Source: Candidatus Eiseniibacteriota bacterium
GTDB lineage: Bacteria; Eisenbacteria; RBG-16-71-46; CAIMUX01
Reading direction: 5' to 3'
DNA length: 39,753 nucleotides
NCBI GenBank assembly: GCA_016712505.1
Contig: JADJQY010000021.1
Span: 1-39,753, forward strand
Shown here: one piece after another, positions 28,024 to 37,581 of the stretch
Layout of the letters: each line of letters opens with the position of its first letter
Position numbering within the stretch: the stretch's first letter is position 1
Made by a program: the position numbers and the translations under genes
The notes under the pieces: model-generated
What the model saw: the letters and a program-made list of their open reading frames with translations, nothing else
Databases searched by the model: none
Told to the model about the DNA's origin: nothing

Positions 28024-29200
28024 CTACTGGTCTGCCCACGCGAACGGATCGATCCGTTCGGAGAGGAGGGTCAGAGGTACGGCCTCGACCCTGGAATCGA
28101 GTTCGAACCGCTTATCCCCCGGATAGACGATCGCCACCCGCTCCAGGCCAAGATCCTCCAGGGCGACCCGAATCGAACGGGTGACTCGCGGGGCGTCGAT
28201 TCGCTTGCACTCGACTCCATAGAGGCGATCTCCCCGCCGGAGGAGCAGGTCGAGTTCGGCCCCCTGATGCGTGCCCCAGAAGTACGCCTCGTCGTGCGGG
28301 ACATGACGCAGCACCTGCTCGACCACGAAGCCCTCCCAGGAGGCGCCGACCTTCGGGTGGGTCAAGTTGTTTCTCGGTGCCGATCCCGAGAAGCTGGTGA
28401 AGCAGACCGCTATCTCGGAGAAAGATCTTGGGAGATTTGATCTGCCGCTTGCCGAGATTCGCGAACCAGGGCTGGAGTTGTCGCACCATCAGCGCGTCCG
28501 TGAGGAGATCCAGGTACCGGCGGCAGGTGAGCGGACTCACTCCGAGCGCCCGAGCAGGCTCTGCTGCATTCCAGAGTTGCCCGTGGTAGTGGGCGAGCAT
28601 GCTCCAGAAGCGAAGGAGCGCGATCGCGGGGACCCGGACCCCCCACTGGGGTAGATCGCTCTCGAGGAGTGCCTGGATGAAGTCCGTGCGCCAGGCGAGA
28701 CTCTCCTCCTCGCCTGGAGCAAGAAACGAGAGAGGAAACCCGCCGCGACGCCAGAGTGCCTGCGCCGATTCCACTCCAGTTTCTCTCAGGCCGAATCCGC
28801 TGATCTCGACGCGCGTGCTCCGGCCGGCCAGGCTCTCGGAGCTCTGACGCAACAGCGACCCGGAGGCACTCCCGAGGATGAGGAACTGCGCGGGTCGGGC
28901 TCGACGGTCCGCGAGCACGCGCAGCACCGGAAAGAGTTCAGGGCGGCGCTGGATCTCGTCGATCACGACCAGTCCTTCGAGCGGGGCGAGTGCGGTCATC
29001 GGCTCGTTGAGTCGACCGAGACTCGCCGGGTCCTCGAGATCGAAGTAGTTCGGGGAGTCCTCGGAGAGCAGTTCTCGGGCCAGCGTGGTCTTGCCGCACT
29101 GGCGCGGGCCGGTGAGGACGACGACCGGGCTGCGGCGGAGTGCCCCGTCGAGTGCAGCCTTGGCTTCGGGTCTTGGAAGGGTCATAGCGAAATTTACCAT
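28024..29200 (-). pseudogene. AAA+ ATPase with DUF4143 C-terminal domain, one frameshift
   Basis: The N-terminal AAA_14 domain has Walker A LTGPRQCGKTTLARELL, Walker B GLVVIDEIQRRPELFPVLR and sensor ILGSASGSLLRQSSESLAGR. The middle contains WSMLAHYHGQLWNAAEPARA, a winged-helix-like part, then DUF4143 with KSPKIFLRDSGLLHQLLGI and, after a frame change near 28350-28365, HPKVGASWEGFVVEQVL, GAELDLLL and YGVECKR. The GxEhDhhh...hEhK pattern resembles PD-(D/E)XK nuclease-like folds. Start is ATG 29200 or ATG 29185. These proteins are widespread with no settled role; they are often mobile or defence-associated. A 12-bp inverted repeat overlaps the start. It shares its direction with its neighbours but has its own spacer. 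Confidence 0.87.
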
Positions 29201-29233
29201 GAAAATCGTCCATCTGATGATCGATTTTCATGG
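29197..29233. promoter_or_regulatory. 12-bp perfect inverted repeat over the DUF4143 ATPase start
   Basis: CCATGAAAATCG (29197-29208) and CGATTTTCATGG (29222-29233) are separated by 13 bases, in an AT-rich patch within GC-rich surroundings. The ATG start at 29200 is inside one arm. Likely an operator or a hairpin that covers the start site. Confidence 0.6.
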
Positions 29234-29272
29234 AAAAAATGCTCTCAGCCTGCGGGCAGGGGTCCGATCACC

Positions 29273-31254
29273 TCACCGCGCGAGCCGTGCGAGGGCCAAA
29301 CGCGCAGCCTCCCCCGCAACCGGATCGTCGCCCAGGGACGTGTAGGCGGCCCGCGCCTGCTCGAGACGACCGCGCACGAACAACAGATCGGCCGCCCGGA
29401 GCGGGGCACTGCCCAGCCAGGCAGCGCTTGCCAGCGGCGCGCGCGACTCCAGGAGATAGGCCAGATTCCGCGCACGCTGGGCGATCGGCGATCCCTGGGG
29501 TGCGAGGCGGAGCAGAGCCTCGAGATCGTCCCGGGCGACCTGCCCGCGGTCGTAGTTCGCAAAGACGAGCCCCTCGCGCGCGAGCGGTGACTCGGGATCG
29601 AGGGCCGCCGCCTCCCCGTACCAACGGACCGCTTCCGCCGGACGACCGGTTACCAACTCCAACTGCCCCAAGCTGATACGGCCGAGACTTGAGAGCGGGT
29701 CGAGGGCCACGCCGCGCTCCAGAAGTGGCCGGGCCTCCTCCAGCCGCCCCTCGCGGGCGAGCAAGGTTCCGAGGTTGATCCGCGCCTTGGCCTCGTTCGG
29801 ATCGATCGCGATCGCCGCGGCATAGCGCTCCCTGGCCAGGCCGAGGTCCTGCTCCTTCTCCGCGATCACGCCCAGGCGGAAGAGGAACTGCCCGTCGCTG
29901 GTGGCGGCATCGATGCCTCGCGCTCCGAGGAGCGAACAGACGACCGCCAGTCCGCCAAGCGCCAGGGCAACGATCCGTCGGGTGGGCGAAGCAACCGGCC
30001 AGGCGGAGAGGGCGCCGGAGGCCAGGACGGCGAGCGAGGGAACGAGCGCCAGGCGAAAGCGAGCGGTGACGAAGAAGAGGCAGATCAGTGCGGCGGAGAA
30101 CGCGAGGCCCAGGAGAAGGTCGCGCGTGCGTCGACCGACCTCGACACCTGCGCGGTCGTTCCGCCCGAGCGCCAGGACAGCGCCGAATGCCGCGAGCCCG
30201 AGCAGCAGCGCCATCCCGGGAAGCGGCAGACGGAGCAACCGTGAGAACCGCGACTCGAAGCGCATCGACTCGACCTGAGGGATCTCGTACTGCGCGGCGA
30301 GGAAGCCGAGCTTCGTTCCGAAAAGCGCGACGGCGCGGAGCGGGTCTTGGGCCATGGCACCAAGCGCCGCTTGAGTCCAGTAGGCGTCGGCCCGGGACGC
30401 GGAGATCGTGCTGCCCGGCGGTACCGCGCCCTCCCGCGCGAGGCGCACCGCGGCGGCGCGCAGTCCGATCAGATCGCGATCCTCTCGGAGATCGCTCGGA
30501 CGAACGTAGGCCCCGTTCGCTTCCGGACCGTTCCCGATGTACAGATTGATGCCGCGGTTGACGGAGATCGGTGTCCAGACCCCACCGGCGAGCCCGTTCC
30601 AGAGCAGGGTCGCGAGTAGCGGGAGCGCCAGGCCAAGCAGCAGAGGGAGAACAGCAGGCGCGCACGGCGCAGTGAGAGGCCGAGCGGCGCGAGCAGGCCG
30701 AGAAGCGTCGGCTGAGCCAGAAGCAGCAGACCGGCCACTCCCCCGGTCGCCGCAGCGCGCGAGGGAGCCAGCGGGGTCGCACTCTCTGCCCCCCGCACCG
30801 ACACGGCAAGGAAGAGCGCCGCAAGGCAGGCGCTCCAGGTCGACGGAAGGAGCACTCCACCGAGGAAGATCGCCGGAGCGTGGAGCGCGAGAAGCCCACC
30901 CCCGATCCAGGCGGCGGCAATCCCGTGGATCCGCCCCGCAGTCCAGGCGGTAAGTGCCACGGTGAGCACCGAAGGAAGAAGCTGCAGCCAGAGAGCCCTC
31001 TCCGGATCCGGACCGAGAAGCGCGTAGGCGAGCCCGAGCATCAAGGGAAAGAAGGGCGCCTGGGTGAACGGAGCTTCCCCCAGCCCGCCCCCACCCGCGA
31101 TCTCCCGCGCCCAGCGGTCGTACACCTCGAGGTCGAGACCCAGATGGCGCCGGAAGGGGTTGTCGGCCGAGTCGGCCAGGTAGATCACGCGGAGCAGGAG
31201 GGCTGCGACCGAGGTCACCGCGACCGGGAGGAGCCAGGCGCGATCACGCGCCAT
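29273..31254 (-). pseudogene. Multispanning membrane protein (glycosyltransferase family 39-like) with C-terminal TPR repeats, one frameshift
   Basis: The N-terminus AWLLPVAVTSVAALLLRVIYL and many further hydrophobic helices (FFPLMLGLAYALLG; LPSVLTVALTAWTAG; GGVAGLLLLAQPTLLGLLAP) resemble PMT/ArnT-like transferases; LDLEVYDRWAREIAGG is the loop after the first helix. A one-base shift near 30650-30680 must be repaired to give GVWTPISVNRGINLYIGNGP then EANGAYVRP, a typical GT39-like motif. The last third, after about codon 450, has TPR units: FRLGVIAEKEQDLGLARERY, AKARINLGTLLAREGRLEEA, GRISLGQLELVTGRPAEAV. ATG 31254 lies 15 bases after selB, so probably the same transcript. Donor and acceptor unknown; inner membrane. 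Confidence 0.78.
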
Positions 31255-31268
31255 CGGGACTGCGCCCT

Positions 31269-33194
31269 TCACGCCTCTTCGCGCGCCTTCAGCCGATGCC
31301 CGGCGACTCGCACGTCGCCCCGACGGTTGGTCCACCCCAGGCGGTCGGCGTGCTCGAAGAGCGGCACGCCCTGCTTGCGCGACACGCCGAACACTTCCTT
31401 GAGGTCGGCGATCGTCATCTCCGGCTTCTGGTCGAAGTAGGCCGCCAGCCGCTCGCGAAACTGATCGAGGAGCGGCGCGGGGAGGAGGATCTCGCCCGGC
31501 AGGCGCACGATCGTCTCTTCGGCCACCAGAAGGGCGAGCAGTTCCGCCGCATCCGGGTCCTTGGCGAACGCCTCGAGGAACTCCTTCTGCGACGGACCGG
31601 AGAACCCCTTCTCGTTCAGATCAGCCAGCAGCCGATCGCGCAGCGCGGCGTGGCGCGGAGAGAGCGGAAGGTCGGGCGAACTCCGGCGCAAGCGATCGCC
31701 GCGCGCGAAGAGGCGGCCTGCGGCCAGCTCTTCCTGGATCCAGGCCTCCCCAACCTCGGGGTGGATCCGTCCTTCGAAGCGGCTCTTGAGCTCACTCTTC
31801 TGCGGTCCGAAGCGCAACGACTGCGCCTTCTCCTGTTCCAGGATGAACTCGGCCAGGGTGGCGCCGGCGGTGGCGAACTGGTCGGCCGCGACCAGGCGGC
31901 TCTTGCCGACCCGACGCACCCGCCCCTCACCGAGCAGTTGTTCGATCGCGATTCTGATCTCGGCCGGAGGTTGGCCGAGAAGCTGTGTCAGCTCCACCTC
32001 GAGGAGTCCGACCGCGCCGCGCGCTCCGAGGCGCTCGACCACGCGATCATCGAGCGATCCTTCCTCCGCCACCTTGAGGGTGGCCAGGTCCTCGGCGCGA
32101 AAGCGCCGACGTCGCGCGCCCGAGACATCGAGCACCTTGCCACCACCGAGGGTGAACATCGGGGAAAAGCTCCGGATCACGAAACGATCGCCCCGTTCGG
32201 CCACGATGCGATCCTCGAGCTGGATCTGGGCGAAGCCGCTCTCCCCCGGCTTGAGTTCCTCGCGATCGAGCAGCACCACCCGCCCCATCACCTCGCTCGC
32301 CCCGAGATAGGAAGCGGACCCGCATCCGGTGCGGAATCGGCCGGCCAGTCCGGCCAGGGCATGAAGCCGCACGTCGACCTGCGAGACCGGAGCGAGGGTG
32401 TCATCCAGGACCAGCCAGTCACCCCGTTCCGCCGCTTCCCGATCGACGCTGTGCAGGCAGACCGCGACTCGCTGCCCCGCCACCGCCTCGGTCACGCGCT
32501 CGTTGTGCACTTCGAGCGCCTTGATCCGGGTAGCCAGGCCGCGCGGCATCAAACTGACGCGATCCCCTTCGCGCAGCCGCCCGTTCCAGAGGGTGCCGGT
32601 CACCACGGTGCCGAATCCCTCCATGGTGAAGACCCGGTCGACCGGCAGCCGGACGAAGCGTCCGCGCGGGTGGGTCTCGTGGCGTTCGATCTTTTCGTCG
32701 AGAATGCGCAGCAGCTCGTCCTTGCCCCGGCCGGTCACCGACGAGAGGGGCACGATCGGAGCGCCCTTGAGCAACGTCCGGTCGATGAACCCGCGCACCT
32801 CCGACGTGATCAGCTCCAGCCACTCCGCGTCGACCAGATCGGCCTTGGTCAACGCGACTACTCCCTCCTCCACGCCGAGGAGCTGGAGGATGTCCATGTG
32901 CTCGCGGGTCTGGGGCATGATCCCCTCGTCGGCCGCGATGACGAAGAGGATGAGGTCGATCCCGCCGGCCCCGGCGAGCATGTTGCGGATGAACTTCTCG
33001 TGGCCCGGGACGTCGACCACCCCGCATTTCCGGCCGGAGGGAAGCTCGATCGAGGCGAAGCCGAGTTCGATCGAGATGCCGCGCTTCTTCTCTTCCTTGA
33101 GGCGGTCGGTGTCGACCCCGGTCAGCATCTTGATGAGCAGGGTCTTGCCGTGGTCGATGTGTCCGGCGGTGCCGAGAATCGCGGTGCGTGACAT
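31269..33194 (-). CDS. selB: Selenocysteine-specific elongation factor SelB
   Basis: 641 residues, intact. It delivers Sec-tRNA(Sec) to UGA codons followed by a SECIS hairpin. G1 is GTAGHIDHGKTLLIKMLTG, the G3 region DVPGHEKFIRNMLAGAGGID, G4 TKADL. GISIELGFASIELP is the SelB switch I. Domains II-III follow (RVFTMEGFGTVVTGTLWNGR; RDRFVIRSF-like region ERGDRFVIRSFSPMFTLGGG), then four winged-helix repeats ending PEMTIADLKEVFGVSRKQGV and HADRLGWTNRRGDVR, the SECIS-binding end. The cell therefore uses selenocysteine, though selA, selD and tRNA-Sec are not in the window. The transferase/TPR gene follows after 15 bases. Confidence 0.96.
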   Translation of the reverse strand: MSRTAILGTAGHIDHGKTLLIKMLTGVDTDRLKEEKKRGISIELGFASIELPSGRKCGVVDVPGHEKFIRNMLAGAGGIDLILFVIAADEGIMPQTREHMDILQLLGVEEGVVALTKADLVDAEWLELITSEVRGFIDRTLLKGAPIVPLSSVTGRGKDELLRILDEKIERHETHPRGRFVRLPVDRVFTMEGFGTVVTGTLWNGRLREGDRVSLMPRGLATRIKALEVHNERVTEAVAGQRVAVCLHSVDREAAERGDWLVLDDTLAPVSQVDVRLHALAGLAGRFRTGCGSASYLGASEVMGRVVLLDREELKPGESGFAQIQLEDRIVAERGDRFVIRSFSPMFTLGGGKVLDVSGARRRRFRAEDLATLKVAEEGSLDDRVVERLGARGAVGLLEVELTQLLGQPPAEIRIAIEQLLGEGRVRRVGKSRLVAADQFATAGATLAEFILEQEKAQSLRFGPQKSELKSRFEGRIHPEVGEAWIQEELAAGRLFARGDRLRRSSPDLPLSPRHAALRDRLLADLNEKGFSGPSQKEFLEAFAKDPDAAELLALLVAEETIVRLPGEILLPAPLLDQFRERLAAYFDQKPEMTIADLKEVFGVSRKQGVPLFEHADRLGWTNRRGDVRVAGHRLKAREEA

Positions 33195-33269
33195 GGTCGG
33201 CGGAGGGTACCACAGCCGCGCGACCCTGGTTTCAGCGGATCAGGAGGAGATCAAGAGGAGGTCGGGAGG

Positions 33270-34420
33270 AGGTCAGGAGCCGAGGATCACCGCACGTCGC
33301 GACTCGACCCGCCCCGCGCGACGCTTCGAGCCAGTAGACCCCGGCCGTGAGCGGGGCGCCGGACGAGGAGCGATCCCAGCGCTCGCTCGAACCCGGCCCG
33401 ACATCCCCCGCCCGAACTTCGCGCCCGGCGGGATCGAGGAGTCGCACCCGCGCCGTCCCCTGGCCGAGCACGCGAAACTGAAGCTCCGACCGCCAGGGGT
33501 GGGTCTCGAGACGAAGCAGGCTCTCGGAAGGATCGACCGCAGCGATCGCGCTCACTCCCGGCAGGTCGATCCAGCTCCAGAGACCGAGGTTGGCGTTGAA
33601 GCAGTAGGCGCGAGCCGCGCTCCAGAAGAGTCCGATCTCTCCGCTCGCCGCACCGCCTTCGATCGCTCCGGCGTCGGTGTAGGGAAACCAGCTTCCGAGA
33701 ACCCCGCGTAGGCCTGCGCCTCCGCATCCCCCAGACGAGCGCCACGTCGCCGGAGCCGGCGACACTGACCCCATTGGTCGCGCCGAGATCGAGGTGCGTC
33801 CAGGTGCCGAGCGCTGGATCGAAGGAGTAGGCCGAGGTGGGAGTCCAGACGAGGCCAAGGCCATCGCTCGCGATCCCGCCGAGGCATGGGCCGTCCAGTG
33901 CCTGGGAGATCCAGGTACCCGGCGCGGCATGAAACGCGAGGGCGTTCTGACTCGACCAGACGAGGCCGAACGAGCCGGCGGAGCCTCCCCGATCGGCGTC
34001 TCCCCGCTCGGGGACCGGCGTCGTCTTCCAGACCGTCCAGTGTGCCGCCGAGCCGTAGAGCGTGGTGGTCGACCAGAAGACACCGGTCGCACCCTCCACC
34101 TCTTCACCGAGCGGGGTGCCGGCGTAGGTCGCGGCGACCCAGCGATCGTTGGTCGAGTTATAGAGCAGGATCTTCGCCTGGGTGCGGATGTAGCCGAGGA
34201 ACTCGCCGCTCAGAAGGACCGCCGCGGGACTGTCGAGGTTGCGCGGGGTCCAGTGGTTGGTCGAGGCGCTGAAGCCGAAGGCCTGCGTCCCGGCGTCGAT
34301 CAGACCGACCTTCCCGGAGGCCACGCCATTGGCCGCACCGACCGACGAGACGGAGATCAGAGCGCAGGCCGAGGCCAGCGCCAGCGGTCGGCAAAGCCGA
34401 CGGAGAGCGATCGTTGACAT
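33270..34420 (-). pseudogene. Secreted propeller-like protein with FlgD-like C-terminal sorting domain, frameshifted
   Basis: ATG 34420 gives MSTIALRRLCRPLALASACA and a signal peptide ending near VGAANG. Short repeated modules follow, each with a TxxAFxF/AYxFxxxxxxW core: DAGTQAFGFSASTNHWTPRN, AKILLYNSTNDRWVAA, TTTLYGSAAHWTVW, QNALAFHAAPGTWISQ, TSAYSFDPALGTWTHLDLG, ARAYCFNANLGLWSWIDL. This suggests a kelch-like or similar propeller of about six blades. The C-terminus (LETHPWRSELQFRVLGQGTA, RVRLLDPAGREVRAGD, APLTAGVYWLEASRG) is a Por-type sorting domain. A frame change near 33735 splits the gene and another near the end probably restores RRAVILGS at the stop. 75 bases upstream of selB. Function unknown. 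Confidence 0.75.
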
Positions 34421-34639
34421 GCGGAAGCCCTCGTGTGCCCAGGGGTCTTCCGCAAACGGCGTGCCGAGATTCAGGCGCTCAGGAAGTGGCCGAGGCCCCG
34501 GCATTCTCGGCCGGCAGCCGCGTGGATTCGATGGTTACGTGCTTCGCCGCGCCGCATGCCGGCGATCACGGCAGGCGATCCGCCCCGGTCGGGGTGCATT
34601 CCGCACGCCTGCCGGAGCGGAATGGTCCGGGTCGCAGGG

Positions 34640-34735
34640 TCCCCGAGGAGCGCGGTCCCCGAGGAGCGCGGGCCCCGAGGAGCGCGGGCCCCGTTGAGCG
34701 CGGGCCTCGCGGAGCGCAAGCCCCGACGAGCGGGT
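34640..34735. repeat. Six tandem 16-bp units (minisatellite)
   Basis: Units of GCCCCGAGGAGCGCGG type run from 34640 to 34735; the first three are identical except for the first base, and the last three carry two to four changes each. It lies in the gap between the DUF2892 gene and the propeller-like gene. No spacer structure, so not a CRISPR array. Confidence 0.85.
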
Positions 34736-34764
34736 CCAACCGAGGTGCCCGGTTGGGTTCGAAC

Positions 34765-34956
34765 TCAGCGCGTCTTCGCGCGGCAGCTCGAGAGACCGAA
34801 CGGGAGATAGATGGGACACCAGCCGATGAGCGCGGTCGCGATCGGGACAATCCCGATGGCGCCGATCCAGCTCTTGGCGACCACGCCATAGGCGATCAGG
34901 GCGAGACCAATGACGATGCGAACCACTCGATCGATCGAACCAACGTTCCGAGTCAT
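34765..34956 (-). CDS. DUF2892 family small inner-membrane protein
   Basis: 63 residues: MTRNVGSIDRVVRIVIGLAL, then IAYGVVAKSW, IGIVPIATALIGWCPIYLPF, GLSSC. Two membrane helices and the MxxNVGxxDRxxR start and GWCPxYxPxGxxTC-like end are the DUF2892 (YgaP-type C-terminal) pattern. ATG follows a perfect AGGAGG with four bases between. It starts 47 bases after the PLP enzyme gene on the same strand. In other genomes such proteins go with rhodanese and sulfur metabolism, which fits a cysteine/methionine-metabolism neighbour. Confidence 0.9.
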   Translation of the reverse strand: MTRNVGSIDRVVRIVIGLALIAYGVVAKSWIGAIGIVPIATALIGWCPIYLPFGLSSCRAKTR

Positions 34957-35003
34957 CGTTCCTCCTTCGTTACCGGTTGGACGCCGCGTGGTGGAAATCG
35001 GTT

Positions 35004-36294
35004 TCAGGCGACCGCCCGGAGCATGTCGAGCGCATCTTCCATCTGGCGCCAGCGTTGTTCCACCGTGCCGGTGTAGCCGATCGAGATCCGGATCAGCCCC
35101 GGCGAGATGCCAGACTTCGCCTGTTCCTCGCCCGAGAGCTCGCTCGAGGTGCTGCTGGCGGAACAGGACATCAGGGTGTCGAAGTAACCCAGGCTGACCG
35201 CGATGAAGCCGAAGCGGTCGCGGTTCTGCAGGAGCTCCATCAGTTCGTTGGCCCGCTCCGCCGTCCCCAGGTCGAGATCGAAGATGCCGCCGTAGCCGAA
35301 GCCGTCGTTGACCAAGGTGGCCAGCAGCTCGTGCTGCGGGTGATCCGGCATTCCGGGATAGATGACCTTTTGGCCGCGCGCCCGGAGTCGCTCGGCGAAG
35401 AGGGAGGCGCGCCGGCTGTGCTCGGCCCCCGGAGTCGAGATGGGGCAACCGGAGGGTCCGATCGAAGGCGATCCGCGGATCCATGGTCGGGCCGAGGAGC
35501 ATGAGGGCCCCTTCGTTCACGTCCATGAGATGGGCGATGAACTCGCGCGAGGAGCAGATCGCACCTCCGATGATGTCCGAAGCGCCGCTGACGAACTTGG
35601 TCAGGCTGTGGATCACGACGTCTGCCCCGTGAAGGGCGGGCGAGACGACCAACGGGCAGAAGGTGTTATCGACCACCATCCGCGCGCCGTAGCGATGGGC
35701 CAGCGCGGCCAGCTTTGGCAGATCGGCCACCACCAGGGTGGGGTTCGACATCGTCTCGAGATAGAGGAGCTTCGCGCCGCGAGCCAGCGACTGCTCGACT
35801 GCCGCCAGGTCGCGAATGGGAACGAAGTCGACCTCGAGCCCCGCCTTCCGGGGGAGAAAGTTCCGGAAGAGCGCGAAGGCGCCGCCGTAGATCGTGTCGC
35901 TCACCACCACGCGGTCGCCGTGGTCACAGATCCCGAGCACGGTGCCGGCGATCGCCCCCATGCCGCTCGCGGTGCAGTAGGCGGCCTCCATCCCCTCGAG
36001 CGCCGCAAGCTGTCTCCCGAGGACGTAGACCGTGGGGTTGAAGTGCCGTCCGTAGAGGTAGCACCCCTCTTCCGGCCCCTTCAGACTGTGGAAGATGTCC
36101 GGCATGGTGGCCGCCTTCATCACGGTGGAAGGTGGTCGAAGCCTCGATCGAGAGGTTGACCCCGCCATGCTCACCGAACTCGTGCCGCAAGCCGGCCAGC
36201 GATTCGATCGGGTCGAAGGACGCATCAAGTTCCTCCTGCTGTCGGTCGGAATACCATCTGGCTGCCGGAACACTGCTAGAATAAGATTCTGCTC
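35004..36294 (-). pseudogene. Cys/Met metabolism PLP enzyme (methionine gamma-lyase/cystathionine-lyase family), frameshifted
   Basis: Blocks in order: FDPIESLAGLRHEFGEHGGV near the N-terminus, KAATMPDIFHSLKGPEEGCY, LYGRHFNPTVYVLGRQLAAL, CTASGMGAIAGTVLGIC, DTIYGGAFALFRNFLPR, LYLETMSNPTLVVADLP, VDNTFCPLVVSPALHGADVV, then HSLTKFVSGASDIIGGAI holding the PLP-binding lysine. After a break near 35450 come HELLATLVNDGFGYGGIFDL, IAVSLGYFDTLMSCSASSTS and RISIGYTG. It has at least three frame changes, mostly at both ends; the start is approximate. SCSASSTS where cystathionine synthases differ and the divergent Lrp/AsnC gene favour a methionine gamma-lyase (alpha-keto acid, methanethiol and ammonia from methionine). 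DUF2892 follows. Confidence 0.83.
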
Positions 36295-36320
36295 CATGGC
36301 GGTTCATCCGAATAATCTTC
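36249..36320. promoter_or_regulatory. Three phased GAA-N5-TTC boxes, candidate Lrp/AsnC operator
   Basis: GAATAAGATTC (36279-36289, within the 13-bp palindrome AGAATAAGATTCT) and GAATAATCTTC (36310-36320) are both GAA-N5-TTC. A weaker box, GAATACCATCT, is at 36249-36259. Centres at 36254, 36284 and 36315 are 30-31 bases apart, about three helical turns each. The array covers the divergent starts of the PLP enzyme and the Lrp/AsnC gene. Confidence 0.55.
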
Positions 36321-36810
36321 GTCGCGAGGAAGTCAGCCGAGCGACTCGACCGGAATCGATCGCGCCATCCTGAGCGAGTTGTCCGAAGAATGCGCGGCTC
36401 TCCAACAAGAGGAGCTGGCGGCGCGGGTCGACCTGGCCGAGTCGAGCTGCCTGGAGCGGGTGCGACGCCTGAGCGCAACCAACGTGCTGCGCGGATTCCA
36501 CGCCGAGGTCGATCGCGCCGCCATACGGGCTGGGGCTCAAGGCGATGATCGCGATCCGTCTGCGACAGCACTCGCTCGATCTGGTACGCCGCTTCCGGGG
36601 AACACCTGCACGGTCTGACCGAGGTGGTCGCGGTCTATCATGTCGGCGGGGCGGACGATTTCCTGCGTCCGGTCCGCGACAACCCTCCTGGAGGAACCCC
36701 GCGCTCGAATCGCCTTTGCCGCCCGCCCGGAAGTCGCACACATAGAGACCGCCCTGGTGTTCCGAACATCGGATGCCGCTCGATGCCACCCTGTCCAGCG
36801 AAAACCCCCT
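36298..36810 (+). pseudogene. Lrp/AsnC family regulator, frameshifted
   Basis: From ATG 36298 (MAVHPNNLRREEVSR) the frames give, after an indel, the family's LDRIDRAIL-like start, then EELAARVDLAESSCLERVRR, L-ATNVLRGFHAEVDRAAI (HTH and linker), MIAIRLRQHSLDLVRRFR, HGLTEVVAVYHVGGADDF (RAM domain) and ARPEVAHIETALVF near the end. About four frame changes. The HTH binds DNA and the RAM domain binds an amino acid in an octamer. Its divergent partner suggests control of methionine or cysteine breakdown, like MdeR with mdeA. The stop near 36810 is approximate. Confidence 0.83.
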
Positions 36811-36922
36811 CCAAGCGGGAAGGGGAGACTCGGCGTCCCCTCCGGCGCTCCCCCGTCCGGCGAGCGCCGTACAACCCACGCGAGGCGACCCCGAGTCGTG
36901 ACGCAGGCAAGAAGGAGAAGCG

Positions 36923-37581
36923 ATGAGAACCCGTCCCTATCTGGTCCGCCATGCCGAGCCACCGTGTTGAGCGCCGAGGACCGGTTCGCCGGTGCGGTCG
37001 TCGATCTCTCCGGACAAGAAGGAGGCGACAGGTCGCGCCCTCGCCACTCGCCTGACCGGGACGCCGGTCGATGCGGTTCACTCTCGAGCCCGATGCGGCG
37101 GACGATCGGGTGACCGCGAGCATCCTGGGCAGCCCGCACGGCGCTTTCGCCGATCGCCCGAGACGGTCTGCGCGGGATCGGCCACGCCACTGGGAGGAAA
37201 AGACCGGGCGGAGGTCGAGGCGGCCTATCCTTGCGGGTACGCCCTCCTGGGGAGGAGGAGGATCCTTCACCTTCGCTCCGGACGGAGGTCGGAAGCTCCC
37301 AGGCAAAGCGCGGGCCTTGCCCGTGGTACACGAGATCGTCCAGGCCACCTCGGGAAGTCGGTCATCGTGGTCGTCACAAGGCGACCATCCGCCTGATCCT
37401 GGCCAGCCTGCTCCGGAATCGATGCGCGCGGCTACCGCGATCGCCTCGACCAATCACCGGCCTGCCTCAACATCCTCGACTTCAAGGACCCGGTCGGGCA
37501 CGTGATGCTCTGCAACGACGCCTCCGCACTACAAGACGATGCCGGCGCCGCAGACCGAAGTCTCTCGAAGTGGTGGGATGA
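36923..37581 (+). pseudogene. Histidine phosphatase superfamily protein, frameshifted
   Basis: ATG 36923 follows AAGGAG. MRTRPYLVRHAEP carries the RHxE/RHG phosphohistidine motif (here RHAE). Further blocks in changing frames: LSAEDRFAGAVVDLS, LATRLTGTPVDAV, MRRTI (second arginine), REI-like then HWEEKT, EVEAAYP, FTFAPDGG, ARALPVVHEIVQ, KATIRLILASLL (replacing the usual SHG second histidine region), LNILDFKDP and SLSKWWD at the TGA 37579-37581. Members remove phosphate from sugars, nucleotides or proteins; the substrate is unknown. Its stop overlaps the next start as ATGA. Confidence 0.82.

Noticed and set aside
31296..33191. Open frame of 631 codons antisense to selB
   Set aside because: It mirrors selB codon for codon in GC-rich DNA, shows no domain, and selB is certain.
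34430..34639. Small genes between the propeller-like gene and the minisatellite
   Set aside because: Only short arginine-rich frames without ribosome binding sites or recognisable motifs.
34640..34735. CRISPR-like array
   Set aside because: Units are contiguous with no spacers and no cas genes nearby.
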